Made by a program: the position numbers and the translations under genes | Part shown: positions 1 through 11,564 of the stretch, one piece after another | How positions within the stretch are numbered: position 1 is the stretch's first letter | Layout of the letters: every line of letters starts with the position of its first letter | Assembly: GCA_022749755.1 (NCBI GenBank) | Contig: CM040444.1 | Span: 12,920,274-12,984,273, forward strand | Source: Azadirachta indica | Taxonomy: Eukaryota; Streptophyta; Magnoliopsida; Sapindales; Meliaceae | Length of the DNA: 64,000 nucleotides | Reading direction: 5' to 3' | Notes under the pieces: generated by a model | What the model was told of the DNA's origin: nothing | Seen by the model: only the letters and a program-made list of their open reading frames with translations | Database searches by the model: none

Positions 1-407
1 TCTGTCTTTGAGTAAATAAAGTACTATTTTACTTTTAAACCCTCTAAATTTAATAATAAAATATATTATTCTGCACTGTGCATAATTAACCTATCACTTT
101 CAACAAATTAATACAATTTTTTTTTTATTTTTTTCCGTGTAATACAGATTCTTTTAAAAAAAAAAAAACAATTATTGGCTGCCTGATTGCATACGGCGGT
201 CGCTCCTCTACATTTATAATGGAGGCTAATTTTTCTTTCAAAATAGTGGAGGAATATTCGACCTAGACTTAGTACTAACTTATATCAAATTTTCAATTAA
301 AGCTCCTTATTTTTTATAAATTTTGGATAATGTGCATGTAATTTATAACATTAAAAAAAAATACCTCCTATAGTTTCAAGTATTACATTTATTATATTAA
401 AACCATA
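1..407. other. AT-rich intergenic sequence
   Basis: No coding potential, RNA gene or clear repeat boundary was recognised. The sequence is AT-rich with short homopolymer runs. Confidence 0.5.
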
Positions 408-626
408 AAAATTTCTTAAAATAACCATTTTTAGTATCTGTTTACTAAACTAACCCCCTTTCAATGTTTTACACTAAATAAGCCTAAGATTTTATATTTT
501 TAGACAAAAATACCCCTCACCTAGTTATTATGCACAAAAGTTTGCTTCACTCCAAAAATTTGTCGAAAAAGGACAAAAAAATTTCCCTCACTCAAAAAAT
601 ATTTTGAATAAGGCAAATATATATTG
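408..626 (+). repeat. Left arm of a long-range inverted repeat
   Basis: This stretch is similar, by eye about 75%, to the reverse complement of 8471-8695. Shared blocks include ACTAACCC near the outer side, GACAAAAATA, CACCTAG..ATTATGCACAAA, and ACTCAAAAAAT followed by AAGGCAAATATATATTG at the inner side. The outer end of the right arm reads GGGAAATTTCCC, a form common at the ends of plant Mutator-like elements. The arms may therefore be the terminal inverted repeats of an old element of about 8.3 kb. No transposase was found between them, so this is an inference. Confidence 0.6.
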
Positions 627-639
627 TAGGGCTCTTGGA

Positions 640-800
640 TCATTTTTCCAACATTTAAAGTAAAGTTGGTTTTTCATGTACATGTTAGCCTAATAAAGTA
701 GCTAATGAATCCATATTAAAAAATAATGGCCCAAAAAATAAATGGTAAAAGTTTAGATTCATAAAATTTTAATTAATATTTCTTATTTAAATCAAATGCA
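640..800 (+). repeat. Dispersed repeat B, copy 1
   Basis: This is a direct copy, by eye about 80% similar, of 5863-6025. Both contain GGATCATTTTTCCAACATT or a close variant, then CATGTTAG.CTAATAA and a run ending in AATATTTCTTATTTAA. The two copies flank the tandem-repeat block at 2.9-5.1 kb. They could be degraded long terminal repeats or parts of two nested elements. No primer-binding site was found next to either copy. Confidence 0.6.
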
Positions 801-2939
801 TATTTACTAGTTAATATCACGTGATAAAATCGGATATCATGCAAGAGAATTTCGTGATGAATCAAAACAAAATCTCACATACAACAGTAGGTATGTGTAT
901 ATACATATTAAATTCAAAGTATTTTCTTTCTCACTAGAATGTCGACTGGAATTGAAATTTAGGGATTACATTGGGTTTGAATTTATTGAATTAAACGAGT
1001 GCGTGCAATAAAAAATTTGTATAAAATAATATAAGATCATCAAGTCGATGGCTCTAGTATTAGGACTTCTAGCAATAATAGATTTTAAACATTTGAATTT
1101 ATTATTATCAGGACATATAAGGAAGATATGGTTATAGTTGGGAAAGATTATTTAGAGATAAGTGATTGTTATTAATATTAATTATCATAATTTAAGAGAT
1201 ATGATTGACAACTTATGTTTACATCTTAACTTCTAAGAACTAACTAGATTTCAAGTAAGAAAGCAATACTAGGAATATTCCACAGCTGCAGGTGAACTGA
1301 GTTGAGGAAGAATACAAGTATCCTCTTGATGTTATGCAAAAATAAATGGATTAATTTATTCTGATGAATTCAATCTATATTGTTATATATATATATATAT
1401 ATACATTTTAAATATATATATATATTTTGTTTGAATCTCACTCGGTTTAATGTAAACAAAATTCAAACACATTTATTCATTTATACTTTGAAAAAATACG
1501 TATGCGATTTGTTTCGAAAATAATTTCTTTTTTCTTCGTATTTATTTTTTTTTCTTAGATATCCACTACTTCGGGTTAAAAAAGAAGGCCAAAAAAAACT
1601 TACATTGATAACTAACATTCTCGTATTATCTTTCAAGAGAAGAAACATTGTAGCAGAAAATTAGGCTAAGCTTAATTTTTGAAAGGGAGACAAATTTTCC
1701 CTTGAAACAATTTTTTATTTTTTGTTATTAAAATACTAACATTATATTAGAGTTCAATTGAAAGTTTTTGCAGACATCTACCAATCTTATATTAGTGTTT
1801 AATTAGGAGTTTGTTTATGAATATTAATAGTTTATTATGAATATACATAAATAGTCAGTTAAGAGATGACAAATTAAAGGACGCATGGTAGACTAATTAG
1901 TTAGGTAAAGAAGCCCCGTAAGGCTATAGCGTGCCGTAGAAGGAGAAAGGCACTCCAAGGAACTTCCAGTGGTTCACTTTTACTTTCTCTACTTAAAAGC
2001 ACATATTATTTTAATAATAAAAAATAAAAGCCTAAGCTTAAGATTACCTATTTCATGTGGTAAGTTTAATATTTTCCTTAGCGCTTTGACTTTCTTTTGT
2101 GAAGAGGGTGCCATGCTAATACTCTATTTTTTGTGAATGATTTATTTTGTGGGAGTCTAGATAATTAATTATGTTTATTTTACTAATAGTTTATTTATTG
2201 ATAACGTCACTCAATATATAATGAGTATTATCAACCTACTGTAAGTCTAAAAATTAATTCAAAAAATTAACTAAGTTAAAAATTAGACTAAAAATATTGT
2301 GTGTGTATCATCTTAACATGATATATTTTAAATTTTCCAAATTTTCTTTCAGATTAGTTATTCTTAATATATAATAATATTATAACCACATCCATAGTAT
2401 AACGTGTTCCCGTTTTATTATTGATTGGACTAATTGTATTTAGTATTTAATTTATCAATCTTATTCATACAATATTCTATAATACTTTTGCAACTGTAAC
2501 TTTAATTTTTTCTTGCCTAAAAACATTAATTTGAAAATTCAAAACTCTATTAATGATAATAATGTATACATATTTATAATATAAATTCTTTTTTCCTTAT
2601 TAAACTTCAAAACAGAAAATGTATTAAGATATTATTTTGTTCTTTTAACAAAAATTATATATCCACACCATAAAAGTGTAAACAGTTATCAAGTATTCTG
2701 AGTATATATATGTTATTATATATCTGTTGATGTTAAACATAAATGTTCTAAGTATATATAATATAATTGATATACACTCTCCTCTAATTTTTTTCTATAT
2801 ATCATGATTTAGACATATTCAATTTATACATATCATATAAAGTGTTATGAGTATATATGACATCATTTATTTATTTAGGTATGATTATATAACCTTTCAT
2901 CTACTCACCATTTCCAACAGAAAAAGACTAAAAAAGCCA
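801..2939. other. Intergenic AT-rich DNA with a TA microsatellite
   Basis: No gene was recognised. A short (TA)n run lies near 1383-1402. Sequence around 800-860 is weakly similar to 6235-6285, which suggests repeat B extends in a degraded form. The remainder shows nothing I can assign. Confidence 0.45.
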
Positions 2940-4310
2940 ACACTTGTACCTCCGCTGTATCAATATCTTGCCCAAAAGGGCCGAACACTGTAACTCCGTA
3001 TTGCTAAAACTATGCTTACATTATAATTCTGCACTGTCAAAACTATGCCCAGAAGGGCCAAATATTACAACTCTGTGCTATTAAAACTATGTATACATTA
3101 CAACTTCGCATGCCAAAATAATGGCTATATTGCAGCTCTGCACTTACAAAACTATACCCAAAAGGGCCCAACATTAAGGGTGGGCAGAAAAACCGGACCA
3201 AATCGAATCGAATCGAAATTGGACCGAAATTGGTAGGTTTGGTCCAATATTTTATGTAATTTGGTCCGATTTCGCTTCTTAAAATAAAAAAATCCAAAAT
3301 TTTTGGTTCATTTTCAATTTTGATCCAAAAAATTCGGAGTATACCGAATTTATTATTTTTTAATATTTTTACATGTAAAAGACGTCATTTTACTATGTTT
3401 TCATAAAATGACGTTGTTTGATATACTAAAAAATTTTTAAAAAATAATAAATTTATCTAAAAATCGAACCAACTTAAAAACTGAACCAATCGATCCAGTT
3501 TTAATCCGATTATAATATCTAATCAGTTCGGTGCAGTCTAATTTTTTCTTCTTATTCGGTCTGGTTTCATCTAAAAATTTTTAAATCCGAAATTTTCGAT
3601 TTAAGCCTGATTTTTCAAAAACCTGAACCGTGCCCACCCCTACCCAACACTGTAATTTTGCGTTACCAAAATTACGCCTACACTACAGCTGTACGCTGGT
3701 AAAAGTATGCCCAAAAGGGTCAAACACTATAACACTGCACTGCCAAAACTATGCATACACTGTATCTCTGCGCTACCAAAACTATACTCAAAAGGGTCCA
3801 ATACTGTAAATCCACACTACCAAAATTATGTCTACACTGCAACTCTGCATTGCTAAGACTATGCCTAGAAGGGCCCAATACTGCAGCTCCACGCTGTCAA
3901 AACTATGCCTATATTGCAACTCCACATTATAAAAATTATGCTTACATTATAACTCCTCGCCGCCAAGACTATGCCCAGAAAGGCCAAACATATAAGCTTT
4001 ATACTGCCAAAACTATGCAGCTCGGCGCTGCCAAAAGTATTCCCAAAAAAAGCTAAACACTTTAGCTTCGCACTGCCAAAGTTATGCCTAGAAGGGCCGA
4101 ATAATGCAACTTGACATTGATAAAACTATTCCTAGAAAAGGCCAAACACTGCTGCTCCACGCTGCCAAAGTTATACCCAAAAAGGTGAAATACTATAGTT
4201 TCATGCTGTAAAAAATATGCCTAGAAGGGCCAAACATCATACCTCTGCGTTATCAAAATTATGCCTAAAAAGGCCAAACACTGCACTCCGTGCTATCAAA
4301 ATTACAAAGT
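2940..4310. repeat. Diverged tandem-repeat array 1 (about 33 and 44 bp half-units)
   Basis: A motif close to CTGCCAAAACTATGCC recurs about twenty times. It alternates with CAGAAGGGCCAAACACTG in the longer half-unit and with TACACTGCAACTCTG in the shorter one. Together the half-units give a higher-order unit of roughly 77 bp. Copies are diverged and some half-units are missing. The array is interrupted at 3175-3642 by a separate inverted-repeat element. Short open frames over the array arise from the periodicity and are unlikely to be genes. The origin is not known to me. Confidence 0.75.
3175..3642. mobile_element. Non-autonomous hAT-like element (468 bp)
   Basis: The left end reads TAAGGGTGGGCA and the right end, reverse-complemented, reads TAGGGGTGGGCA. 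Flanking 8-bp direct repeats CCCAACAT (3167-3174) and CCCAACAC (3643-3650) match at seven of eight positions, as expected for a hAT target-site duplication. The interior holds repeated ACCGAAATTGG and AATCGAATCG blocks, no transposase and no long open frame. The insertion splits tandem array 1. Family assignment rests on TIR style and duplication length only. Confidence 0.7.
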
Positions 4311-4351
4311 CTAGAAGCACTAAATAACACTCATGAAGTACAACATCATCT

Positions 4352-4830
4352 ACTCAACAAAGCCACACACATCTACGCGATATATAAAATTACTAAGTCC
4401 AAAAGGAATAAATCATATCTATGAGTTATGAGCATCATTTACTCAAAAAAGCCACACGCATCTATACGATGCCAAAAATTACTAAGTTTAGTCCACGAGG
4501 CATGGATATCATTTGCTAAAAAAAGCCACATACATTCACGTGATACTAGAAATTACTAAATCTAAAAGGATTAAATTGTATCAATGAGGTATAGACATCA
4601 TTTTCTCAAAAAAGCCACATGTATCCACGCGATGCCAAAAATTACTAAATCCAAAAAAAATAAATCGTATGCACGAGGTACCAACATTATTTTCTCAGAA
4701 GAACTACACACATCCATGCGATGCCAAAAATTACTAAATTCAGAATGACCAAATCGTACCAACGAGATACCGACATTATCTACTCAGAAGAGTCATATGC
4801 ATGCACACAATACCAAAAACCTCCCTCGCA
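4352..4830. repeat. Tandem-repeat array 2 (about 89-bp unit, six copies)
   Basis: Units begin at about 4352, 4441, 4515, 4605, 4694 and 4782. Each starts with ACTCAAAAAAGCCACA or a variant, continues with GATGCCAAAAATTACTAA, and ends with a GAGGTA...ACATCATTT segment. Unit lengths are 89, 74 (internal deletion), 90, 89 and 88 bp, and the last is partial. The unit has no obvious similarity to array 1, which abuts it. Confidence 0.8.
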
Positions 4831-5070
4831 GTAAATAAAATAAATCTCACTCGGACGATTAGAAATTCCCCTCATGGTAAACAAAACAATGTACCCTTAA
4901 ACTATCAAAAGATAGTAGATAAAATAATGTCCCATCGGGCTACTAGAAACCATTCTTGTAGTAAATGAAAGAAAGTCCTCTCAAGTTAATAAAAAATAAA
5001 ATACCGACACATTATCCTTGTGGTAAACAAAATTAAGTCTCTTAATACCATCAAAAAGTCGATTGTTTGC
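4831..5070. repeat. Tandem-repeat array 3 (about 58-bp unit)
   Basis: Three to four diverged copies of a segment resembling TACTAGAAACC..CTTGTGGTAAA followed by CAAAAT.AAGTC can be followed. Examples start near 4868, 4930 and 5000. The copies are more diverged than those of array 2 and the period is approximate. It is the third distinct tandem family in this 2-kb stretch. Confidence 0.5.
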
Positions 5071-5862
5071 TTAAATGAGTCAAATGTACACCCTTCGATG
5101 CCAAATTACAAAATTTAGATCGACACAAAAATATACCACCATAGTTCCAATTTTCACGCAAATAAGTGAAAATCATGCACCTATGCAGTGTCAAAATGTA
5201 AAGTCCATAAAGACAAAAATAAATATACCTCCCTTGTGCCAACATCTAGCCCGGCAAAACCAAACATTATACCTTTACTATACCAACTTCAAAAATTTAG
5301 AGAAATAAAAGTTATATACTTATGTAACATCGATATCTTGATTAAAAAAAACTGACACTAAAATACCTAGCATCTAAGCGAAGAAATGTATAACAAAAAA
5401 ATGAAAATAAACAACAACATAAAAAAGGCCAAATCAGAAGCAAAAATAAATAAAGCACAAGTTTACAAGTAATAATATATAGGAAAAAACCTTCATTAGA
5501 AAAGGGAGTAATAACCTTGAACTTAGTACCATTCAATCTCATTGTTTGATCTCACTCTCTGCTAACAAAAAGTCATTTATTTTTCCACTACTTGTTGAAA
5601 ACTAAGAAAGCTAAGAGTTACGGGTAAGCTATTTAGGAATTCAAAATGTACTCATCACATTATATTAATCAAGATCTCTTTAATTAAGACCTTTCTTTTA
5701 TCATTCCTCAAATAAAAAATAATTAGCTACTTTATTTGAAATTATCATAGGAAAGAGAGTAAGTGATTCTAGAGAATTCGATAAAAAATATTGGATTTTC
5801 GGGCTCTTTATTAGTTTCAAATAATAACTACATTATTTTTTAAACTGGGGGACTTACTATTA
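5071..5862. other. Unassigned AT-rich sequence
   Basis: Short open frames exist on both strands, but none shows a recognisable domain or credible splice context. Nothing beyond the tail of the repeat block can be supported. Confidence 0.4.
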
Positions 5863-6025
5863 GATCATTTTTCCAACATTCAAAATCAAGTTAATTTTTC
5901 ATCTGCATGTTAGTCTAATAAGATAGTTATTAGATTCATATTAAAGAAAAATGGCCTAATAGATAAAAGGTAAAAATTCAAATTCATAAAACTTTAATCA
6001 ATATTTCTTATTTAAGTCAAACCTA
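5863..6025 (+). repeat. Dispersed repeat B, copy 2
   Basis: Direct copy of 640-800. It begins in AGATCATTTTTCCAACATT and ends near CAATATTTCTTATTTAAG, with small substitutions throughout. Confidence 0.6.
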
Positions 6026-6289
6026 AAGAAGAGTTTTTTGAAAAAAGGCATATTTCATCTGAATTATAGGTAAACTAGAATATTAAATTATTTTTAATTA
6101 AAATTCTAATAAATCCTATATTATCTTCAATCAGATTTCCACTTAGAACTAATTTTTTAAATAACTTAACAAATCAAAAAATATATAAAGGAAAGAAAGA
6201 ATTAAAAAAAAAAAAAGGGTCTTCCTCCACATATAAATAAATTTATTGGTTGATATTAGACGACGAAATCTGATATCAACAGAGACAAA

Positions 6290-6460
6290 GTATAAGACAT
6301 ATAAACTTGAAATTTAATTGTAGGGGAAAAATGAAAGAAATTTAAACTTTGATTTTGCTTTTAGGGGAAAAAATGTAAGACTTTTAAACTTTGATTTCAA
6401 TATATATTTTAGTGGAATTAAATATTTAAAAACCTGTGTATGAAGAAAGAATTTAACCAC
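6290..6460 (+). repeat. Repeat C, forward copy
   Basis: Similar to the reverse complement of about 8270-8470. Shared features are two or three short tandem blocks of the form GGGGAAAAAATG..AGACTTTTAAACTT, followed by TTTAGTGGAAT.AAATATTTAAAAACC. Together with the 408-626/8471-8695 arms it shows that elements are nested in inverted order in this region. Confidence 0.55.
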
Positions 6461-7098
6461 TTCCAAAGCTGTGTTTCATTTGGAATTGTGTAAGTTCTTT
6501 TTTGATACACAAGTTTAATTTTAAATTTAACTTTCCAAGTACTAAGATTGAAAATCAAATATATGGGAATCTGAGATTAATTGACTAGTGAAGACGAGCA
6601 AGGAATGAATTTTGTTCAATGATTTTAAATTTTCTCCTCATCTTGTTTTTCCATATTATTTATATATGATGTGGCCTGATTATGGATTTTAATCAAAGTA
6701 TTGTGACTTTTTTAACCCAAGGGCTTGAAGCTTGTAACTTTCAATGGTAAAATACTCAGTAGATACTATAATTGTCAGTGGTAAAATACTAAGTAGATAC
6801 TATTGTTGATGAGAGTGAAGATAAAAGTAAAGGCTATGGCTCTCCTTACTCTACGCGTGATAGCCATAGGATCTTTGATATTGTGAACAATAAAATGCAC
6901 AAAAATGATTATTTGAGTCTTGAGCAGCTTGGAAGGCTGAAAAAATTTAGGTTGCAAAAGGTGGATAACCCTACTGATTTGTCAAATTATACCATTACGT
7001 CTATATCTTTTTTACAAAATGGTGTACATTTGATAAAAAATCAAGAACTGTATAAAACAACTTATATATACACTAAGCACAAAAACTATAATAAGATG

Positions 7099-7153
<55 letters not shown>

Positions 7154-8269
7154 GTGTATATACATATGTGTTCATGCATATTCTTTTGCGTTCCACTCTC
7201 TTTTAATTTATAGCCCCTTTCCTGTTTGAAACCTTTGTCTCAATTGGCTCATTTGGAAGGCATTGTTAATTTTGCCATATAAAGTTTAACTTTACGTGAA
7301 GAAGAGACATTAAAGGTTAGATTTAAAAAATGCCAAAAATATTATATAATCAGTTATTACTTATATTATACTTTTGATACTCAAGTAGTCTATAGGTTTC
7401 AAAAATAGATAATAACTATAAATATTTTATTGAAAACACAAAAATTAAAAAAATGAATCAAGAAAAGCCAAGACTACACCAGGAGCTAAATGTGTTAAAC
7501 ATTCAATATATTTAGATAAATATTGAAAAACTTCATGTCTTTATTTTGCTTAGTATATAAGCAAAATCAACCTAAAAAGGATAGTTGAACCAACATTATG
7601 CTTTTGCAATAAACACGAGAGAATCCTTCCTTGACAGATGTATTGTAAAGTAGCAATACAAAAAACTAACTCGAAAAAATAAAATAAAATAAAATAATGT
7701 TCTCACAGAGCTGTATTAGATTGGTTGGTAGCTTTGACCAGTTGTTGAAACATTTTTCTCTCATTTATAGGATCTATTCCTGGGGGAAAGGCATAAGAAA
7801 CCATTATGATTTTGCCAGTTGTTGTATCTTATTCAGTTAGCTTAAGAATACAATACAACTAACCTTGATTAATCTCATCAATAATTGTAAATGAGCAGTT
7901 TTTAAGATGCTGAAGAGAAACTACATAAAGAATAAAATCTCTTCAGCTTCAGCTTTGCCTTTCAGCATGCTCACTGTCCCAGATATCAAAGACCTAATTA
8001 TGAAATTCAGAAGCAGAAATAAATGACCATCTCAATTTGTCCTGGAGAAGTGGAAAAAAATGTGGTTTACAAGTAAATTTATTTCCATACTATAGCAAAC
8101 TCCTTGTTTATATATATTTCTATAAAGCATTCGAATAATATGCCATCATAAAATCAAAGCTCAAGAAATACCTTTTCAAGTTCAGAAGTGATGATAACAG
8201 TTAATTCTACATGTCTCTTGCTTCAACAATCCTTCACCTCTTTCTAAAGAAGAAACAAATTACATAAGT
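6461..8269. other. Intergenic DNA with microsatellites
   Basis: A 37-bp near-exact duplication of GGTAAAATACT.AGTAGATACTAT lies at about 6745-6815. A compound (CT)n(TA)n microsatellite lies at 7101-7152, and the open frame across it (6883-7206) is largely microsatellite-encoded. No gene was recognised. Confidence 0.45.
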
Positions 8270-8470
8270 TGATATAAAGAATAAAGGCAGATTTTAAATA
8301 TTTCTTTTCTCATATATAGGTTTTTAAATATTTGATTCCACTAAATCGTGGATTGAAAACCAAGTTTAAAAATCTACCATTTTTTTCCACAAGCAAAATG
8401 AAAGTTTAAAAGTTTTGCATTTTCTCCTTACAAGCAAATTCAAGTTTTAAAAGTCTTGCATTTTATCCCC
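8270..8470 (-). repeat. Repeat C, inverted copy
   Basis: Reverse-complement counterpart of 6290-6460. It lies immediately inside the right inverted arm (8471-8695). Confidence 0.5.
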
Positions 8471-8695
8471 GGCAATATATATTTGCCTTACTGAAAAGAT
8501 TTTTTGAGTAAGGAAAATCTTTTGGCCTTGCTCAACAAAATTTTCAAGTAAAGCAAATCTTTGTGCATAATGTCTAGGTGATAGATATTTTTGTCCAAAG
8601 ATTATATCTCAGGCTGGTTTGGTGCAAAATATTGGAAAGGGTTAGTTTGATAAATTGACACTAAAACATCGTTTATTTGGGAAATTTCCCTTTAC
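8471..8695 (-). repeat. Right arm of the long-range inverted repeat
   Basis: Reverse complement is about 75% similar by eye to 408-626 over about 220 bp. The outer boundary is at GGGAAATTTCCC (8679-8690). The inner boundary is at the GGCAATATATATTTGCC palindrome. Confidence 0.6.
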
Positions 8696-9549
8696 TTTTA
8701 ACTACATTTTACAAAACCCTAATTTTTCTCCCAAAATCTCTCTAGTTGAGTGATGGCAACATACATAGATGGCGAATGAATCATTGGAGACATGGCATTG
8801 ATGGCAACATCAGTGGCGAAACAAGAGGCTGCATTCATAACGAATTTGACAATGGCAGAATAGGGTTAATGACACAAATAAAGTGTATATGTGATTTATA
8901 ATGTTTGTAACATGAATGAGAATATTTAAAATGTGTTTGGGGCTAGATTTCGTGATGAAATCATTGAATACATGTTTTTAGATTGTTTTGAGAAAAAATA
9001 TATATATTGAGTTGAGATGAAATGGTGTATTTTAGCCTTGATTCTTATTAGATATTAATAAAGTTGTTGTATTTAGTAAAAAATTTGTCAAGAATGGAGA
9101 AAAATAGAAGAAATGTGAATAGAAATCAAATAGAAAGTGTAATTTTCGGGCGCAAATTAGGACACCAGTTTCGGTCTCTAATAAGTAATGTGAATAAAAA
9201 GCAAATAGAAAATGCAATTTTCGGTTGCAAATTAGGACACCAATTTTGGTCTCTGCCAAGTAATGCTTAAATTGGCATAAGAAAGCATTGCTAAGTTTGA
9301 GAATTTATAAATTAATTAATTAATATTCAACATATATATAGATATATCAATAAATTATATCAAAATTTGAAATTATGAATTGCGAATTTGATAAAATTAA
9401 ACGAAATATATTTATTGCATATAACAATCCAATCAATATTTTCTACACTTAAATTTGAGAATTGAATTAAATTTGAGATAGTAAAACATGAGAAAAGTTT
9501 TTCACAAGTAAAAGATGGCTAGTGAGCATAAAATTGTTGAAAAGAGAAT
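8696..9549. other. Intergenic DNA with a 75-bp tandem duplication
   Basis: Two adjacent 75-bp copies at 9113-9187 and 9188-9262 share ATGTGAATA.AAA.CAAATAG and CAAATTAGGACACCA, with about ten differences. Open frames over the pair (both strands) are shadows of the repeat. No gene was recognised. Confidence 0.55.
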
Positions 9550-9619
9550 TTTGGGCTATTTCGATACAACTTTCTTTAGGTAGTTATTTACGTCAATTGG
9601 ATTCAAAATAAGAATATTT

Positions 9620-9760
9620 TGAAAAAATTTAAAAATATAAAAAAAGAAAAATAACCAGAAATGCCCCTTTGTGAGGGCAAAAATTCAGAAATGCCATCTT
9701 ACATAATTTGCAATAAAAAATGCTGCCTTTCAAGAGATTTAGACCAAATTGACCTCATGC
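9620..9760 (+). repeat. MULE left terminal inverted repeat (approximate)
   Basis: Contains AATAACCAGAAATGCCCCTT, GAGGGCAAAAATTCA, AATGCCATCTT and AATAAAAAATG in order. The reverse complement of 17160-17320 contains AAATAATCAAAAATGCCCCT, AAGGGTAAAAACTCA, TTGCCATCCTT and AATAAAAAATG in the same order and spacing. By eye the similarity is 70-75%. Confidence 0.65.
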
Positions 9761-10599
9761 CCCATCACACTTTCGCACAAACAAGTTTTTCACACTTTCG
9801 AGATTCTGGGAAATGAAAAGGGCGATTGAGGCACTCAAATCCTAGGCAATGACTATTGATGGATTTTTTTACGGTGAATGAACAAGTGACGACGAGGTTT
9901 GACAGCAACTTCAAATCGGACGGCAATTGAATTAAAGGCAAACACCAGTGAGAACAGGTGAGGTTACTGAACTCGTCTAAATTTTTTAATAAAACTTACA
10001 TTTGCTTCCATGATTTAGGTGTTAAACATGTATGTATGTTGTTTGGGATGAATAGTTTAGTTCAATTAATTTGATTTGGATGTGGAATGTGTTTCAGCGA
10101 AGGAGAGTCTTGAAACTTTCGAAAACTCAGTCGCTAGCACTTTATAGCAACTAAGCACAAAATCCAGTTTCAAAATTGGATTCTGCACTTTCGAGCAAAA
10201 AGTTTTGGAAAGTGTATTTTGCACTTTCAACTCGAAAATGCAGAACCCAGTTTGATGCTCAAAAGTGCAAAATGCGCTTCGAAACTGATTCTTCACTTTC
10301 GAGTTAAATGTCCAAAATACACTCGAAATTCCATTGCTCAAAAGTACAGCAAAACTAGATTTTAAAAAGGATTATTTTGAAATGCTCGAAACTAGTTTTG
10401 AGTTTATGTGTACTCAAAAGTACTCAATTTTGAGTGAGCCAGAATAATTATTCACTTTATTTTGAATACAATCAATTTGAAGAATAATTGTACTTATTTA
10501 GCATAATTGGGGTTTATTGATTGATTAATTTATTTATTTATTTATTTTATATGGTTTGTAATTGTCATAAAGTTAATAACAAAATATATTTTTTTTCTT

Positions 10600-11564
10600 A
10601 TAGATGAGATGGTGAGGGTCACCAATAATTTAAAGACAAGGGCAGAGGATCGTTTCCCCATGGATGTGACATCATTGTCACACTTAACTAAATTGCTAAT
10701 TTTACATGAAAAGCTGACACTGAGGTAGTAAGAACTATTCAGACAAACAGTGTTTAGCTATTTTCTGGATATATCATTGGAATTGGAGTTTTTGAGCAAT
10801 TTAGTTCTTAATATGCTGCTACATAAGGCTGAGATCGATCATGATGAGTAGGAGATGCAGTTTTAAGTTAACAGCATGCACAATAGGTTTTCATGCATGG
10901 AGTTTGGACTGATCACTAGTTTGACGTTTGGGCCTTTTCCCAGAGATATTGAAGTGCAACCTGAGCAACTTCTAGACCTATATTTCAGTGGTGGCGTAAC
11001 ATACTTTTTAGATATCGTTTATAATGTTTACATTGAGCTTGATATGAGCATGGTAGACAATATGAAAGCTATAAAGCTGTCACTGTATTTTCTGCTTAAG
11101 CATGTGTTGATCGACAAGGGTTCCAGTAATCATTTAGACACATGGATGTTGGGCATGGTTGATGATTTAGACTAGTTTAATTGATACGTTGGGGTTCTAC
11201 AACTTAGAGGTATACTTTCTGATCTTTGAGTCGAGTGTTAGAAGGGCGAGCCGCAAAATATAAGGTGAAATTAAAGAATGCTTTGCAAGAAAGGAATAAA
11301 AAATATGTCAGCTAGTATGATGTTGAGGGATTCCCCGTTGTATTTCAGGTATACTTTAGATTTGCAAATAAGCTAATTTTCTTCCATGTTAATGTTTATA
11401 ATGGTTGCTTTTGTAAAGTACAACATTCATATTGTTATCTTCATATTATTTCCAATTTTTGGTAGATTTGGATCCATGAGGTCATAGCTAGAGTAAGGTC
11501 GGAGTTCATCAATATGCTCCCACGTAACCCGCACTTGTACGAGGTCATACAAATAGTAAGTGAA
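10600..11564 (+). pseudogene. DUF1985-like domain of the MULE cargo gene (5' part)
   Basis: The plus-strand translation contains HNRFSCMEFGLITSLTFGPF (from 10879), which matches the conserved core of plant DUF1985 proteins (RFSL.EFALITGL.CG). The preceding frames (10610-10875) contain a diverged FRQTVFSYFLD..LE..FLSNLVLNMLL segment expected just upstream in that family, but with in-frame stops. The downstream part up to about 11564 (WIHEVIARVRSEFIN) fits the rest of the domain. The longest intact stretch is 99 aa (10876-11175). DUF1985 proteins are usually transposon-encoded and often fused to an Ulp1 (C48) peptidase, consistent with the 3' part at 13270-14610. It is broken and interrupted by the LTR-like insertion that follows. 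Confidence 0.65.

Noticed and set aside
3043..5308. Several open frames of 60-101 codons over the tandem arrays
   Set aside because: They follow the repeat period, change with each unit and match no family; periodic sequence often stays open by chance.
6883..7206. 107-aa open frame with a run of Leu-Ser and Tyr-Ile
   Set aside because: The second half is encoded by the (CT)n(TA)n microsatellite and the first half has no recognisable domain or splice context.
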